This document shows, in pieces, positions 12,801 to 24,528 of a stretch of 64,000 nt of DNA; position 1 is the first letter of the stretch, and each line of letters starts with the position of its first letter. This DNA is from Volutella citrinella (taxonomy: Eukaryota > Ascomycota > Sordariomycetes > Hypocreales > Nectriaceae): contig JAWZSP010000004.1 of assembly GCA_034401135.1 (NCBI GenBank), positions 3,472,001-3,536,000 of the forward strand, in the 5' to 3' direction. The notes beneath the pieces were generated by a model. It was not told the origin of the DNA and searched no databases. It saw only the letters and a program-made list of their open reading frames with translations. A program made the position numbers and the translations under genes.

Positions 12801-14751
12801 AGAGCAGATTTTCGGCTTGACAATCAATCGGCAATACATCTTGTCGATTCTTCTTGACGTCATGAACCCAACCGACTTCACCGCGGAAGACACCATCTAT
12901 CTCGACGAGTTCATTGCTCGAAATCTTCCTAAATATCCCCAGTACCTCCTCCTATCCGGCACAACGCTGTCAAGGGTCCTCACAGGGCTCTGCAACTATC
13001 CCGGTGAGGACCTTGCCGAAGATGCTCAACTGAGTGCCGAGTACTTGCTCTCCGTCTACCAGCCGTCGGATATGCCAGCACTAATGCCGCTATTCAAGAA
13101 GGCGGGCTTCTATCGAATTCTCAAGAGAGTCTACAAGGTTGATCGTCAGTACGATAAGCTCGTGCAAACATACTTTGAGGACCCGGAAGAGCAAGAGATG
13201 GTGTTTGAATGCATTGCGGATTGCCTTCGGCCCCATGCTGGCTTGACAAGCCGGCAAATCGGCCAAGTGCTCAAAGTTGTCAAGGAGCACTCCAAGGACC
13301 TCCTCGAGCTGAGCCCCGAGCATACAGCGAAAACCCTGGCATTACAGGACAAGGGACTGCACCAGCACTTCCTGGACTCCGCGGCGGATGCCCCAAGGTT
13401 GCAGTACGAGTACCTCAGAACTCTGCTGGAGCCCCGAAACACTATGCTCGAAGACAGGGTCTCATACGATCGCGATCTGATTGAGCGATATGTCCAATTG
13501 ATGTGTCGCTTTGACTCAGCGCACGTGTCAGACTACATCGGGTTGATGCAGTCGACCGATTTGAGACTGGACGTGCTTTTACCAGCGATGGAGGAGACTG
13601 GAGTAATTGACGCGGCTGTGGTCTTGATGGCCCGCGAGGGCCAGGTCAAAGACGCCATGAACCGTTTGGTCAAGCATTTGGGTACCTTGGAGTCCGCACT
13701 GCAAGGTCTTCTTTCTGGTGCGGAGGACCAGGAACAGTCGCAAGTTTTGCAGTTCGCCGCCGAGGATGCTCTTGAGGCGCTACAAAAGTATGTCTACGTG
13801 GGCATTTGGCTCTGCCAAGGGCAGACGAAGTCGTCGAGAACCACTGTGGTTCAGAGCAAGTCAAAGTCCCCCGTGGGGACACTCTCTCCAGACGAGGGAC
13901 TCTGGCTGGATTTGATCGAAGCTTGTGTCCAGGTCACCCGGCGAATCTCACCCATGATCACGAGCATTGCCCAGCGAGATGAAAGTGAGGAGGGCGTGGA
14001 TGAAGAGAAGCTGCTTGCACTGCTCCGATCGCTTGTGCAACACACGTTCACAGCACTCCTCACTGCAACGTCGGGACAGACGGCAGGCCAAACGGGCTCT
14101 CGAGTCCTGTCGCATGCCGGGTCCAACATGTCGTTTCTACGCATCCTCCGGGCGTTCCTCACCCAAGCGGCGGCGTCTTCGCCCAACTTGGCGGATTTGA
14201 GAGGCGTCCTAGCGTCCATTTTCTCCGCTTATGCCTACGAAGAGTCCATCTTGCGACTGTCCAACCGGCTTCTGGAGCGCAGCCTCTTCGTCAACGTCCA
14301 ACAATCAGTCGAGTTGCGACAGCGCGGATGGAGACCTCGCGGATCGACTTGCGAGGCCTGCAGCAAGCGAGTATGGGGCCCCGGTGTGGCAGGTGGAAAC
14401 GTCTTTGAGGCTTGGGAGGACAAGCAAGCATTTGAAGAGGCGCGGAAGCATGAGCGAAAGGCTCTACTTGCTGACCGAGCCAAGGGCGACACAAGCGACA
14501 GCGATCACTCGGCCAAGGGCAAGGGTGTGGCATCGCGGCCGTCGAGCATGCTGGTCGAACCTGCGCCAGATGGCAGTGCTAACACGGTTGTGCCCGCTCC
14601 CGGCGGCGTCAAAGACACCAGTTTGGGCCCGCTGGTGGTGCTCGCATGCCGACACATTTATCACCAGAGCTGTCTTGATTCGCTTCAGGAGCGGCAAGCG
14701 AATGGGACCGGGGCAAGAGAGCGAGAGTATAGATGCCCGATTGACGGGTAA
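9876..14751 (+). CDS. VPS8: Vps8, CORVET tethering complex subunit
   Basis: Three exons (9876-10190, 10243-10678, 10727-14751) give 1591 residues, long for yeast Vps8 but in the range of filamentous fungi. The N-terminal 150 residues are acidic/Ser-rich. A beta-propeller follows: the second intron joins VFDYNQNVKMIIGPGTK to AIECGAITSIAIS and a WD-type GHANGSIFTWD segment. A long alpha-solenoid holds the conserved Vps8 core (about 430-900). The C terminus has a split RING-H2-like finger, CEAC near 14350 and CRHIYHQSC near 14646, ending CPIDG, so the last zinc ligand would be Asp, not Cys. In the established model Vps8 binds Rab5/Vps21 and tethers early endosomes. Reading on past 14751 through a possible GTAACG donor adds no Cys, so the stop is taken as real. 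Confidence 0.95.
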
Positions 14752-15520
14752 CGACCCCGAGTATATACTTCTAGTAACTTTATAGCATTTACGCACCCAT
14801 GTTAGCAGGCGTGGGGAGTCATGGAGATGAAGAGTAGCGAACCTGATGATTATGAGTTCTAGATGTTTGTTTGATAGAGACACGAGCAGCCAGCGTGAAT
14901 AATGTAATGTGCATTTCTCGCAGTCGATCAACTTACCATTACTGTTAAGTGGGTATTTTTTTTTCAGGGAAATGCCAATCTTAGAAGACTGCTGCACCAC
15001 AAGTTTGGTTGCCCAGGCTATTGATTGATTTCCTGGGATGTCGTTCGAAAATCAATAGGTGTCTGACCAATCACATTGCTCGACCAGCCCCAACTTTTGC
15101 GAGAGAAGTGACATTTTGACAGTTTTTCAACTCGACGCAATTTATTTTTGGGCACTTGAAAATAATCCAGCTATAATGCAGGGAGCCTCTGGATGCGAAA
15201 ATACTTTCTTTTCTTTGATTTGGACCATATTTGGTGGTTCTGTTATCCCGCACTGTGACCTGAGGTACCAGGCAGAATGAATCCCGAAGTGGGCGGGAGT
15301 GGCTTCCATATCTTATCGCCAACAACTGGAGCTCCTTTCGTCAACCCACTCTAAACTCAACCACGACGACGACCGCTTTGCGACCGACGAAGACGACTAC
15401 GACGACGACGCAGCCTGCGCTGTGGCCGACACGACCGGCCCGCGAGGCAGTTAGACGAACAATCAGGAGACAGGCACCCATTGGTGCGGACAGGCGGAAT
15501 TCCAGGCTTCCAGGCGCGCC
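14752..15520. other. Intergenic, upstream of the PIG-P gene
   Basis: Contains the Vps8 3' UTR and the promoter of the PIG-P gene. The leader at 15359-15412 is rich in ACG/GAC triplets, an imperfect microsatellite. The part at 15000-15250 is AT-richer than its surroundings. No gene was recognised. Confidence 0.5.
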
Positions 15521-16222
15521 ATGTCCTTCACCTCAGACGAAGCCGACGAGCTGATCTCGGACAACCAGTCGGTCAGCTCGTCGTCGGGCGACGAATCACC
15601 CCCGCGGCCGCTGTCGCAGAACTTCTTCGCGCCGCCCTTCTACGGCCGGCCGCCGACGCCGCTACCCCCGTCGCCGTCGCTCACATCACTCCTCCGGCCG
15701 TCGCGGCCAACGACGCCCGATGCCTCGGACGACGACACGCTGGCGCCGGTACCCCGGGCGGCGCCCAAGGTACCGACATACGAGTACTACGGCTTCGTGC
15801 TGTACCTGTTCAGCAGCCTGACGTTCCTCATCTACCTGCTCTGGGGCTACCTGCCGTCGCCGTTCCTGCACGCGCTGGGCATCTACTACTACCCGAACCG
15901 GTGGTGGGCGCTGGCGATCCCGGCCTTCTTCGTCATGCTGGTGCTGTACATCTACGTGGCGCTGGCGGCGTACAACACCGAGTGCCTGACGCTGCCGCTG
16001 GCGAGTTTCGAGACGGTCGTCGACGGCGCGGGCAAGGTGGCCGAGATCGACTCCAAGGGGCGGCTGCGCGGCAGCAAGAACCGCGAGCGCAAGACGTGGG
16101 CCGACGGGAGGCTCCGGTGGAGGGACGTATGGAGCGAAGGCACGGATGCCGTCATGGACGTGCCGCTGGCGGGCGTCTGCGAGGTACTCTACGGGGAGGG
16201 GCGCGACGAGTACGACGAGTGA
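15521..16222 (+). CDS. GPI19: PIG-P/Gpi19, subunit of GPI N-acetylglucosaminyltransferase
   Basis: A single exon encodes 233 residues. The first 80 are Ser/Pro/Asp-rich and probably disordered. The PIG-P domain begins at the hallmark YEYYGFVLY (88-96) and has two membrane helices, about 90-111 and 128-151, joined by a short loop with YYYPNRWW. The C-terminal tail is cytosolic and charged and ends near a VCEVLYG motif. PIG-P belongs to the ER complex that moves GlcNAc from UDP-GlcNAc to phosphatidylinositol, the first step of GPI-anchor synthesis. This stretch has an extreme preference for G/C at third codon positions, so the opposite strand and other frames are open too. Another enzyme that feeds the pathway (UAP1, UDP-GlcNAc synthesis) lies 26 kb away, with no sign of linkage. 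Confidence 0.92.
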   Translation: MSFTSDEADELISDNQSVSSSSGDESPPRPLSQNFFAPPFYGRPPTPLPPSPSLTSLLRPSRPTTPDASDDDTLAPVPRAAPKVPTYEYYGFVLYLFSSLTFLIYLLWGYLPSPFLHALGIYYYPNRWWALAIPAFFVMLVLYIYVALAAYNTECLTLPLASFETVVDGAGKVAEIDSKGRLRGSKNRERKTWADGRLRWRDVWSEGTDAVMDVPLAGVCEVLYGEGRDEYDE

Positions 16223-17618
16223 TTGGGAGGGTTGCAGTGTTTGGGGTGCGTTGCGCGTCTCTGGTAAATCATCTCATCTAAGCCGAGTTGGACAAGAAGA
16301 CGGACTTTGATAGAGAGCAGTGCCGGGCTGGGACCGAATCACTCGCTCGCTTACAGAGCGAAATGACCACGTCTGTCTGGGTCCTGCTGCCGACTTCAGA
16401 CAGGCCCAGGATGGGCTAATAATTAATAATGTCATGGGCGACATTGCATCCAGTCCAAATGGAATATCATGGCGATTTCGGACAAGGCGGTGGGTGTCAG
16501 GCAGAGGACTACTGCTCGGAATTCGGCTCGTTCTGTCAGCGAGATGGGGAATAATAAAACGGGTGCCCAGCACGGCGATTTCCTAAATGATGCGAGTGAA
16601 GCACAGAGCCGCTTCGCACCTGGATCAATCCCTGTTTGCGACGTGGATATGGCCGACGGAAGCACCGCGTAATTAGTGGCGGCAGCAGTGAGCAATCTGG
16701 CTCTGGCTGTGACTACTTAGGTATGTTTCAGGGCACCGATGATAAACGAAAACCCCGATTTGGAAGAGCGCTTGGTGTGGGTTTGGTGTGTGGGTAATCC
16801 ATGGGGGCTCGAGCTTGAATGCCATTCTACTTTGGGCCCAAGAGCGCTGCAGAGTGAGGCCTTTGGTTTGCCATTAACATGAGGGTGGTCAGGCACAAGC
16901 AGGTCTGTCACCAAAGTTCTTTTTGGAATGCCTGCCAGTCAGGGTGACAACCATGGCTCCGGCGAGGCGGCAGGAGCGTGCATTCAGCTCGATGTTTTAT
17001 TAGCACTGCACGCAAGCCGGGCTGACTTTGGGTGGCCCAGCAGCCAACCAGCGGAGGGCCAATTCATCGCCCTAAGCCCCTGGCAAGCCAGGGTGTCTTA
17101 CGCATTAGCGAGGCCGCCCAGGTACCAGGGTCTAAGCCCGGTGGACAGTGGAGTGCGCTATTCTGAGGTGGCGGACCTTACTTCCATCTCATTCTGAACG
17201 CGAAACACACACCAGGACAGAGCACACACAGTTGGGGAAGGAACAAGCAAGGCTCAGCTGTCCAATAGTTTGACATTGCCGTCTTTTGTTTTCTATCGCC
17301 ATGCCTTTGCGGTCTGAATCAATGCACGCGATGGCCGACTCTTGTTGTCGATTATGTACATTCAGTATTAATTAACCTGGCGAGAGAGGGGCAGTGCAGC
17401 AACCACTCTCCCACACCTGGATTCTTCCTCGAAGTTTCACCCCGGATACCCTTCCCCCCCCGACCCACGCCCAGTTCGTGGATCCCTTCCCCTCGTCACG
17501 CATCCTTTCTGTTGGTTCGCGAGTGTGTACCCGGTGGTTGGCGCATGTCATCGTCCACACCACAAGCGGGCGGGGGCTCGGCATGTCGTCAACAACCAGC
17601 TGCTGGTCCGTGGTCGAC
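16223..17618. other. Intergenic region, no gene seen
   Basis: About 1.4 kb between the PIG-P gene (+) and the GPI-type protein gene (-), convergent. Small open frames occur, but none has a recognisable domain or splice pattern. No repeat was identified. Confidence 0.5.
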
Positions 17619-18251
17619 TTACAGCAGGGCAACGGCAGCGACACCAGCAATGGCGAGGGCGCCAACGACACCGGCCTGGCGGCCCATGGCGTTGTTGCCG
17701 GCAACGGGGGCGCCGGTGCTGCCGCTGCCGCTGCCGCTGGTCGTGGGCTTGGGGGTGCTGGCACCGGCGCCAGAGCCAGTCTTTGTCTCGGCGGAGCCCG
17801 ACTTGCTGGGAGTGGGAGTGCCAGTGACGGCGGGCTGAGTCGACTTGTCGCCGCTCTTGGCAGGGTCGGCCCAGGTCAGCTCAGAGCAGACGGTGGCAGC
17901 GGCGGGGACGCTGTCGATGATGGACTTGATCTCGGGCACGTCAGTGCAGGCGGCAACGAGCTTCTCGAGACCGGCCGAGTTGCCCTTGTACCAGCTGGTG
18001 ATCTGCTTCATCCACGAGGTGTACTTGTCGCCCATGGCGCCCGTCACGGCGGGGATCTCGCAGTTGTTGGTGATGGTGGCCCACTGAGTCTGCTTGGCGA
18101 TGAAGTCGATGAGGGTGGGGTCGGGAGTAGGCACGCCGGCGAGCTGGGGAAGCAGGTCCTTGGCAACGCTCTGGCACTGCATGAGGTCACGCTCCTCGAG
18201 GACGGCGGCGGCGACAACGCCGGAGAGGAAGATGAGGTTCTTGGTCTGCAT
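17619..18251 (-). CDS. Small secreted Cys-containing protein, predicted GPI-anchored
   Basis: A single exon encodes 210 residues. It opens with a signal peptide (about 1-17, ending before LEERD). The mature N-terminal domain is helical and contains exactly four cysteines, C26, C64, C102 and C122, enough for two disulfides. From about residue 130 the chain becomes a Ser/Thr/Gly/Pro-rich stalk, typical of O-mannosylated wall proteins. The last about 20 residues are hydrophobic (VVGALAIAGVAAVALL at the very end) after a small-residue region, the pattern of a GPI-attachment signal. Similar proteins appear in fungal genomes under names such as infection-structure-specific protein; I do not know a proven activity. 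It probably sits on the plasma membrane or in the wall. The architecture is clear; the function is unknown. Confidence 0.82.
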   Translation of the reverse strand: MQTKNLIFLSGVVAAAVLEERDLMQCQSVAKDLLPQLAGVPTPDPTLIDFIAKQTQWATITNNCEIPAVTGAMGDKYTSWMKQITSWYKGNSAGLEKLVAACTDVPEIKSIIDSVPAAATVCSELTWADPAKSGDKSTQPAVTGTPTPSKSGSAETKTGSGAGASTPKPTTSGSGSGSTGAPVAGNNAMGRQAGVVGALAIAGVAAVALL

Positions 18252-20493
18252 GGTGAAGAGTGAGGTGTGGGTTGGTTCTTGGTGTTGAGGTGGTGTTGAT
18301 GGCTGAAGGACGAGATATCAAGTTTCCGAGACCCCATCTCTAGGGGGGGGCATGGGCGATATAAATATCCCCATCTACGGACTATTACCTGCTCAGGCAG
18401 GAAGCCAGGAACCGGTGCGTAGAATCACCCTACCGCACCTAACTGCTAACTACTAGTAGTTAACTCCGACTCCCGAGCTGCGGATCAGCCCTGGCGACCA
18501 TTCTCGACCTCTGCCGAATGCCGTCTGCCAGGGGGGCAATTTCCCAGCTTGCCATCCTGGTCCAAGCCAGCCCGGCTGTCTGACGGCCTTGACCAAGCGC
18601 GCCCCGGCCAGTCGTGAGTGAGTGGACTGAGGGATGGATCCATCTCGCTGGGGGGGTGAACCCCTGCTAAACACGCCTCCGGTGCCGCGAGAGACAAAGG
18701 GAGGAGAAGTCCGAGAGGATGATGGGCAAAACCCCAGACCAATGGATGGGGCAGATCACCAGAAAGGAGCTAACAAGCTCCATGTCAGCTTTCGCCCACT
18801 TCGCGCAGCGTCCCATTGGCCCCCTGGCCCCGTCAGCCTGCCTAGACGACCTGAAGCGACTGTCTTAGTGTGTGCTCGGCCTCATCATCGATGAAAGTCG
18901 CAGACTGCGGTTTCTTGGTTGACGGCTCTTGTCCTAAATATTGTACTTACGGCATACACATGACCACATCCTGAGGCAACCGGTTGACAAGATGGCTTTC
19001 CAGCGAAGAACGCTGCAGGTCGGTTCCACAGCACTAGCATGGGCTCTAAGTCATCCATTGCCCATCTCCCCAGCATTGCTCTTGGCTCACATCATCGATG
19101 AAGCGGGCTGTGCCTTGTCCAAGGAACTGGTAATCCGTGTGGCTCCTGTTTGTCTGCCATCAGCCTTGTTGCCTGTATTCGCATCGAGATCATGCCGTCA
19201 GGCGGCGGGGAGACGAGTGCCCAAAGCTGACGGACGAGCAACGGTGTTGATAGCCGACGACGCGTGCGATGCGTGGTCTGCTCTGTTTGGCGAACTGTGC
19301 TTTGGGGCTGATGCGCGAAAACACGCCCCGTCATCAATTGAGTTCGCCGGACAATCGAGACTCAAGCCACAACGTTGCTGCCGGGGACGTGGGGGAAAGG
19401 GGGGGCGCAAGGGGCCGTCACGCTGCAGCCGCCACTAGACGGAGGGCTGCGCTAGCCATGACTCTACTACGCACCAGTGCTGGAGCTGAGATGATGGAGG
19501 CGCTGCTAAGCTAATGATGGTAGTCAAAAAGAGTTACGGAGTGATCAAGCACAAATGAGGGGAGTGACAGGAACATCCAACTCTGGGATGGGGATGAGTG
19601 TTTCGATTCCAATCCCCCAACCACGAGCCCTGTCTCATGTGGCCTTCCCTCAGTCAAAACTAATTATTTTATTAGTACATGAAGCCTACACCAATTGTCG
19701 GCTAGCCGATTTTCCTACTCTGGAGAGGCACAGCCTGTATCAGCTAGGGCCTCCAGGGCTCGGCTCGGCGATGTCGAACAAGCGAGAAGGTGCAGCTAGT
19801 GGTTTGACTGTCGTGTATTGACCACTCCAACGGCAGCAACAACATCAGCCCAGAACGCACTCAAGCGTCTCACGTCACGGCGACGGGACGCGTGGCCGAC
19901 GAAGCTACTGCAATGTACATGCACAGGCGCAGCAACACACGGCAGTGCTCTCGCAGGGCTGGCTCAGCTCTCATGCAGGCTGGACTTGACTGATCGGCGA
20001 TTCTAACCCACCCTTGCCACCCCGGGGCCATCAATGCCCAGTCTGTGCCGTATCGGTCAGCAACGTTCCTCCTCCACTCGTCATGACAAGTCTCCGAAGA
20101 AAAGCCACACTAAGCTCGTCAACGCATGTGTCGCGCAGCCCACCGCAATGACGCCGGTTGTCTCTTGTCTTTGGACCAGAAGCACGACGTATGGCCGCTA
20201 GTGTCGTCTTACTGCAGCCAAGCATGGCCTATCTGAGAGCTGTAGCAGAATCACAGAAACTGGACGGTTGATCCAAGGAAACGGGTTTCAATTTGACTAC
20301 TCAGACATGCTTTGGATTGCTTCCCATGGGATATCCCGCCCTCCATTCCCAGCAAGCAGAAACAGTTTGCATAAAGCACCTTGGCCGTGCTCAAGACAAT
20401 GCTCGGAAGCGACCGTGGTCATTGATTCAAACTCTACCAGCATCAAGCCGGTCCCTCTCAGCGCTCTGTACGCCATCCTATCATCCCAGGCCA
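18252..20493. other. Intergenic region, no gene seen
   Basis: About 2.2 kb. The first part must hold the promoter of the GPI-type protein gene; the far end is the 3' side of the next minus-strand gene. Open frames up to about 165 codons occur (for example 18941-19438) but show only mixed low-complexity sequence, with no domain, signal peptide or credible introns. No transposon ends or direct repeats were recognised. Confidence 0.45.
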
Positions 20494-22153
20494 TCACTCA
20501 CCGACAAAGCCTCCCGCCCTCGGGCTAAACAGAATGATGGATATCTCCATATCCGTCTGAGGACCTAGTTGGCTGTATATTCTATCACGGTTTCCTCGAA
20601 ACCATCCCACCATTCTTCGAAATTTGGCCTCCTCGCCGCGTCCAATTGTAGCCGCCATCGGCTCTTCTCCCATCGTGGTCTGGAGCGAAATTCGAAAGAT
20701 GGACGCCATATCCGGCATCCCCAGCTCGTCCATCAGCTGCCCGAGGGTGAGGCCCCAAAAGTCTTGCTCGGGTTCCCACAATATCTTCTCGCCTTGGGGT
20801 CCAGGGTCATCACGGATGCTAAAGTAGACCTGTCCGCCGCCAAGACTTTCGTGGCGAGACTCATCACGTCGCCCGCTCTCGTTTGCGGCAGTTCCAGGAG
20901 CATCTAGGTCAAAACCAAATGAATCACGCCTCTTGTTAACGAGTCTGGATGGAGCCTCCTGCGGCGACGCAACAGCACTCTCGAATGGTGATAGCGGAGG
21001 TGGGCTGTTGTTATCCGGCGTGGCAGGCTCGAAGTCATCAATCACTATAGGCGGAGGAGTTGACCCAAACGGTGTCAGGGTGCCCACAGTGTCTTCTCTA
21101 GGGCTCCTGTATGCTGCTTGAGGAAACGGCGCTTCTGCATGTTGTGCCCTGCCTGGTCGGCCATCGTTGCTTGAGGAAATCTCCAGAGGTGAGAAGATCA
21201 AGGAGTCGAGAACGCTGACTTGCTTGGCCGAGGCGAAGCCGGGGCGTACAGTCTGCCTGCGGGCCCTGCCAGAGGATCTGGGGTACGTAGGAGACGGCGA
21301 AGCAGTGTGAAGTCCATCCTCAGCTCGTCGTGGAGTTTTCCGGTGACTCTGATTGCCGTCTTCATCTCCTGGCGCAGCTCGCTTCTTGCTCCTCTGGTCC
21401 TACAGACTTCGTCAGATCGTGATTTCAAGTTAGAATGTGTTGCTTACAGAATGTTTCGGCTTGGCCGGGAAGATGGACGGTGCGTTGAAGTCGCAGCAGC
21501 CGCCGTCTTCTCCAAATACGCTGTTTGAATCTGCAGAGTCGGCTTCATTCACAGGCAAGGGGGAGGCAATACGCCCTCTGTCCAGACCTGTTAGCAATGA
21601 ATAAGGATCCATCCGCCACTACTTACTCTTGGGATCGGTGCATGGTGTCATCGACAACACTCTGGATGACTGCTCTCTCTTTGCTCTTCCTCTGGCTGTT
21701 CAACTTGTAGAACAGATGTATCAGGTGAGATTTGATCCTAGTGTTGAAGAGGTTAGATTGCGATGCACCGCGCTGGCCGGTTACACAGGAGGCTCACTGA
21801 TCAGGCTCCCTCGAGTATCGGAGATTGTTGGTACGCCCAGCTGACGGTCCGTCTGGCCAGAACCTGGTTCCAAGGCCCTTGGAGTCGAGAGAATCGTCGG
21901 CCAACTCGTTAAATGCCCGTTTCTGGGTACTGTCTGTCCATTGCGTGAGGTTTCGCCCCAACAGGCCTTCGCTCGAACGGAATGCGTCAATGCACGAGTC
22001 TACCTTGTCGATGAATTCGCGCATCCTGGAGCTCTTCGAACCATACCCTAGCGCCCCGCAGAGGACTCTCACGCACGGGATGTCTGTGGCCTTGCGGTTG
22101 AAGAACCTGTCAGAGGCCGGGGGCCCCGCCGAAGCCGTGCATGCTTTGCTCAT
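20494..22153 (-). CDS. Unrecognised nuclear-type protein, paralogue A of a divergent pair
   Basis: Four exons on the complement, 22153-21798, 21737-21627, 21577-21448 and 21399-20494, give 500 residues. Every junction keeps the frame and has a good donor (GTGAGC, GTAAGT, GTAAGC), and CTAAC-like branch sites are visible. Residues about 38-145 form an N-terminal domain with signature GLLGRNLTQW, RFWPDGPS and HLIHLFYKLNSQRKSK. The middle is Ser/Pro-rich, basic in places (SDQRSKKRAAPGDED) and probably disordered. Residues 390-500 form a C-terminal domain starting VYFSIRDDPGP, then ILWEPEQDFWG and LGQLMDEL. Both domains recur in the gene at 24529-26643, including the first intron at the same place and phase. 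I recognise no known family. Basic patches suggest nuclear location; this is inference. Confidence 0.72.
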
Positions 22154-24528
22154 GGTGAAAGTCTGGCGGGGGTTGTTGCTTGTCGCTTCTGCAAGGTTGG
22201 ATAGAAACCTTGGACAACGAAGGATGCCAAAGGAGATGTTGAGTTGATGACTATTTATGTTCCCGGCTCCCGGGGGGTGGTATCCAGAGTGCGGCCACGA
22301 ACACAAGCAGTTCAAGGCTATCTTCAGCAGTGTCGCAGGTGATTCAATGGCCTCGACCCAGTAGGCATAATACATGCACGCTTGAGTTGTCCAAAGTGTA
22401 ACTATTCACGAAAGCTTCCCTGTGTCGCATGCCCTGACACAGGCCGTGGACCTCCGCGCCGACATACGTGAGCTTGCCAATCAATACCTGCGGCTACGGG
22501 CCGCGTTTAGGGCTCTCAACGAGAAACGTTTCATTTTCCGGTAAAGTGCCTAAATTCGGGCGGAGCAGAGGCCGCCAAACGCAAGTTGTCAACCAACACG
22601 CTTTACCGACCCTGCTTTCGACCCGTTTCGAAGGCCTAGTCTGGCCGCCCTGGGCTGAGCACTTGACCGGCAGTTCCGCTGAGTGCCTTGCCATTTGCTG
22701 CTCAACTAAAAAAAAGTCGTCTACGTGCCTAAACGATGTTTCAAACTTGTTCGTTGTGTTTCGACAGTTCTCGGCGCTTGCGGTGACGGGCCCACTTACA
22801 AGAATTCACACACCATCATTTATTGTTTTCAGAACATGGATGCATTCTGCCGCACTTAAACATTCGAGAGGCGATGAGGCACAACCACAGCGACTTTATT
22901 ACATCATTGATTGATAAACACATTCATGAACGTCTACGGTTATCAGTCCGAAGCCGTAGCCGTTCGCCCAAGTTGTCGTTCCGCATTGCATTTTTGGAAG
23001 AAAACGGTACCTGCTTGCACAGTGTGAGAAACAAACGCAGCGTTTCAGACTGCCGTGTAAGTCGCGGTTGTGAGCCCAGCATCACCGAGTCCCAAATAAA
23101 ACAAACCTACTGCTCATGCGGTTGTTTGGGGTGCATTCTTAAACATCTTTTTCGATATTGGCATCAGCCGCGCCTCCTTGTGGTCTGCAGTCTTGAAATC
23201 CGCGCCATCCCCACCAATGCACATCACAGTTGGCGAAGGAAACTCGTTTTGAATAGGACACAGATGCAAATTGATCATTTTAATTTTTAGCTACAGTACA
23301 ATAAAAGCCGTTAGGCATGCGATCCTCGTCTCATCCGCCGCTCTTAGGCACACCACAATGGGAATAGAAACAAACAGGAGAATTAGCGACTCCGAAACAT
23401 AAAGCAGCGCTTCACATCACGCCTCGCGGCGATGCTGAACGCGACTCGCGCGCTCCTTGGGGGCATTCTTGAATTCGTCAGTCAGTTGCTTCGTATCCCG
23501 CAGTTCTGGCGGTGTCACGGTAACAGCACGAACGGGCGTCTCACTATGTGAATAGAGTAGCCATTATCTATAGCTTTGTCCCATGGGGGAAGAGTCGGAG
23601 AGCGCAGAGCGAGGATGGCAACAACTATGAGGACAAAAACAGCAGCCCAGCCAGGGTTGGGCAGAGCGTCAGTGAAATATTGTTGGGGGGTGGCTGGACT
23701 TGAAACACGACCAGAAGCTGGTGCAGATAGGTCCATCATAGTTGCTACTCCGTTCCACTGAGCCCGAGTTGCTTGACAGGTCGAAGTTTCGTGTCCTCCA
23801 AGATATTTGGCGATTCTGCCTTTTATACAGCCAATCTGCTGACTAACAACGCTTTCAGAAATAGATAAAATAGCAATTCGATTAGGAAGGTCATTGATGG
23901 ATGAGACGAGTTTGCATGAATCATACAGCCCTAGGACTTGCTTAGGGGAAGGGGGGGCCGCCTTGGTGGGCCGTGGAGATGCTGTTGGTTCTGTCTGTTT
24001 GCAGGTCGCGCACACACACACCCGCCCGTTTTCACAGCGCCGAGAAAGCCTGGCACGGCAGAATATCTAAAATTATGTCAAAAACCCAGAAAAATGAACG
24101 GGAAAAACAACATGATTGCCAGGGCGTTGTGTTGCGGGAACTATCCCGTCCGTAGACATTTTTGTCACGACCCGCATTCATGGAGTCGCCAGTGCGAGTT
24201 GCACATTGTCGAGGCTGCAGGCGTTTGGGCTATGCGACCTGCAGCTACAGTGACCAGGGTTGCTTCAGCTGGGCGAGGCTTTCCAAGGCGCACCGTGGCA
24301 GCCTGTTTTCTCTTTCCCCCTTCCTCCCCAAAGCCGCAGCCTGTTCCCTGGAGGCCCTCTTCGACATTTCAAGTCGAATACCCACGCCCGCCCCCCTTTC
24401 CGCTTTCCTCCTATTTTCCCCTAAGTCTCTGTCTCACTCTTTTGTCGAAGATTTTTGACAGCCATACAAAGAACACACAGAGTCTTACACGGTCATTGTT
24501 TTTTGGGCATCACATCCCACCACTTACA
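22154..24528. promoter_or_regulatory. 2.4 kb head-to-head spacer between the two paralogues
   Basis: This separates the start codons of paralogue A (-) and paralogue B (+), so it carries both promoters. It looks AT-richer than the flanking coding DNA from about 22700 to 23400. The stretch at 24290-24450 is pyrimidine-rich and leads into paralogue B. The only candidate gene inside is a small minus-strand frame at 23515-23739, listed separately. No inverted repeat arms of a recent duplication could be seen by eye. Confidence 0.45.
23515..23739 (-). CDS. Possible small single-pass membrane protein (doubtful)
   Basis: An ATG at 23739 opens 74 residues with one clear hydrophobic helix (WAAVFVLIVVAILAL, about residues 30-44) followed by a polar tail. 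The frame stays open another 94 codons upstream, to 24021, but without an ATG, so an upstream exon is possible. It sits between the two paralogues. I know no homologue and the length is near what chance allows, so treat it as a candidate only. Confidence 0.22.
   Translation of the reverse strand: MMDLSAPASGRVSSPATPQQYFTDALPNPGWAAVFVLIVVAILALRSPTLPPWDKAIDNGYSIHIVRRPFVLLP

Noticed and set aside
14740..14900. Possible extra exon of VPS8 through a GTAACG donor
   Set aside because: The extension adds about 17 residues with no Cys to complete the finger; the stop at 14751 is simpler.
17394..18263. 289-codon open frame opposite the GPI-type protein gene
   Set aside because: Gly/Ala/Leu/Glu-rich artefact antisense to the secreted protein, which has a signal peptide, four cysteines and a GPI tail.
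22823..23290. 155-codon + strand frame between the paralogues
   Set aside because: No homology that I recognise and no signal or helix pattern; it lies in AT-richer spacer DNA.
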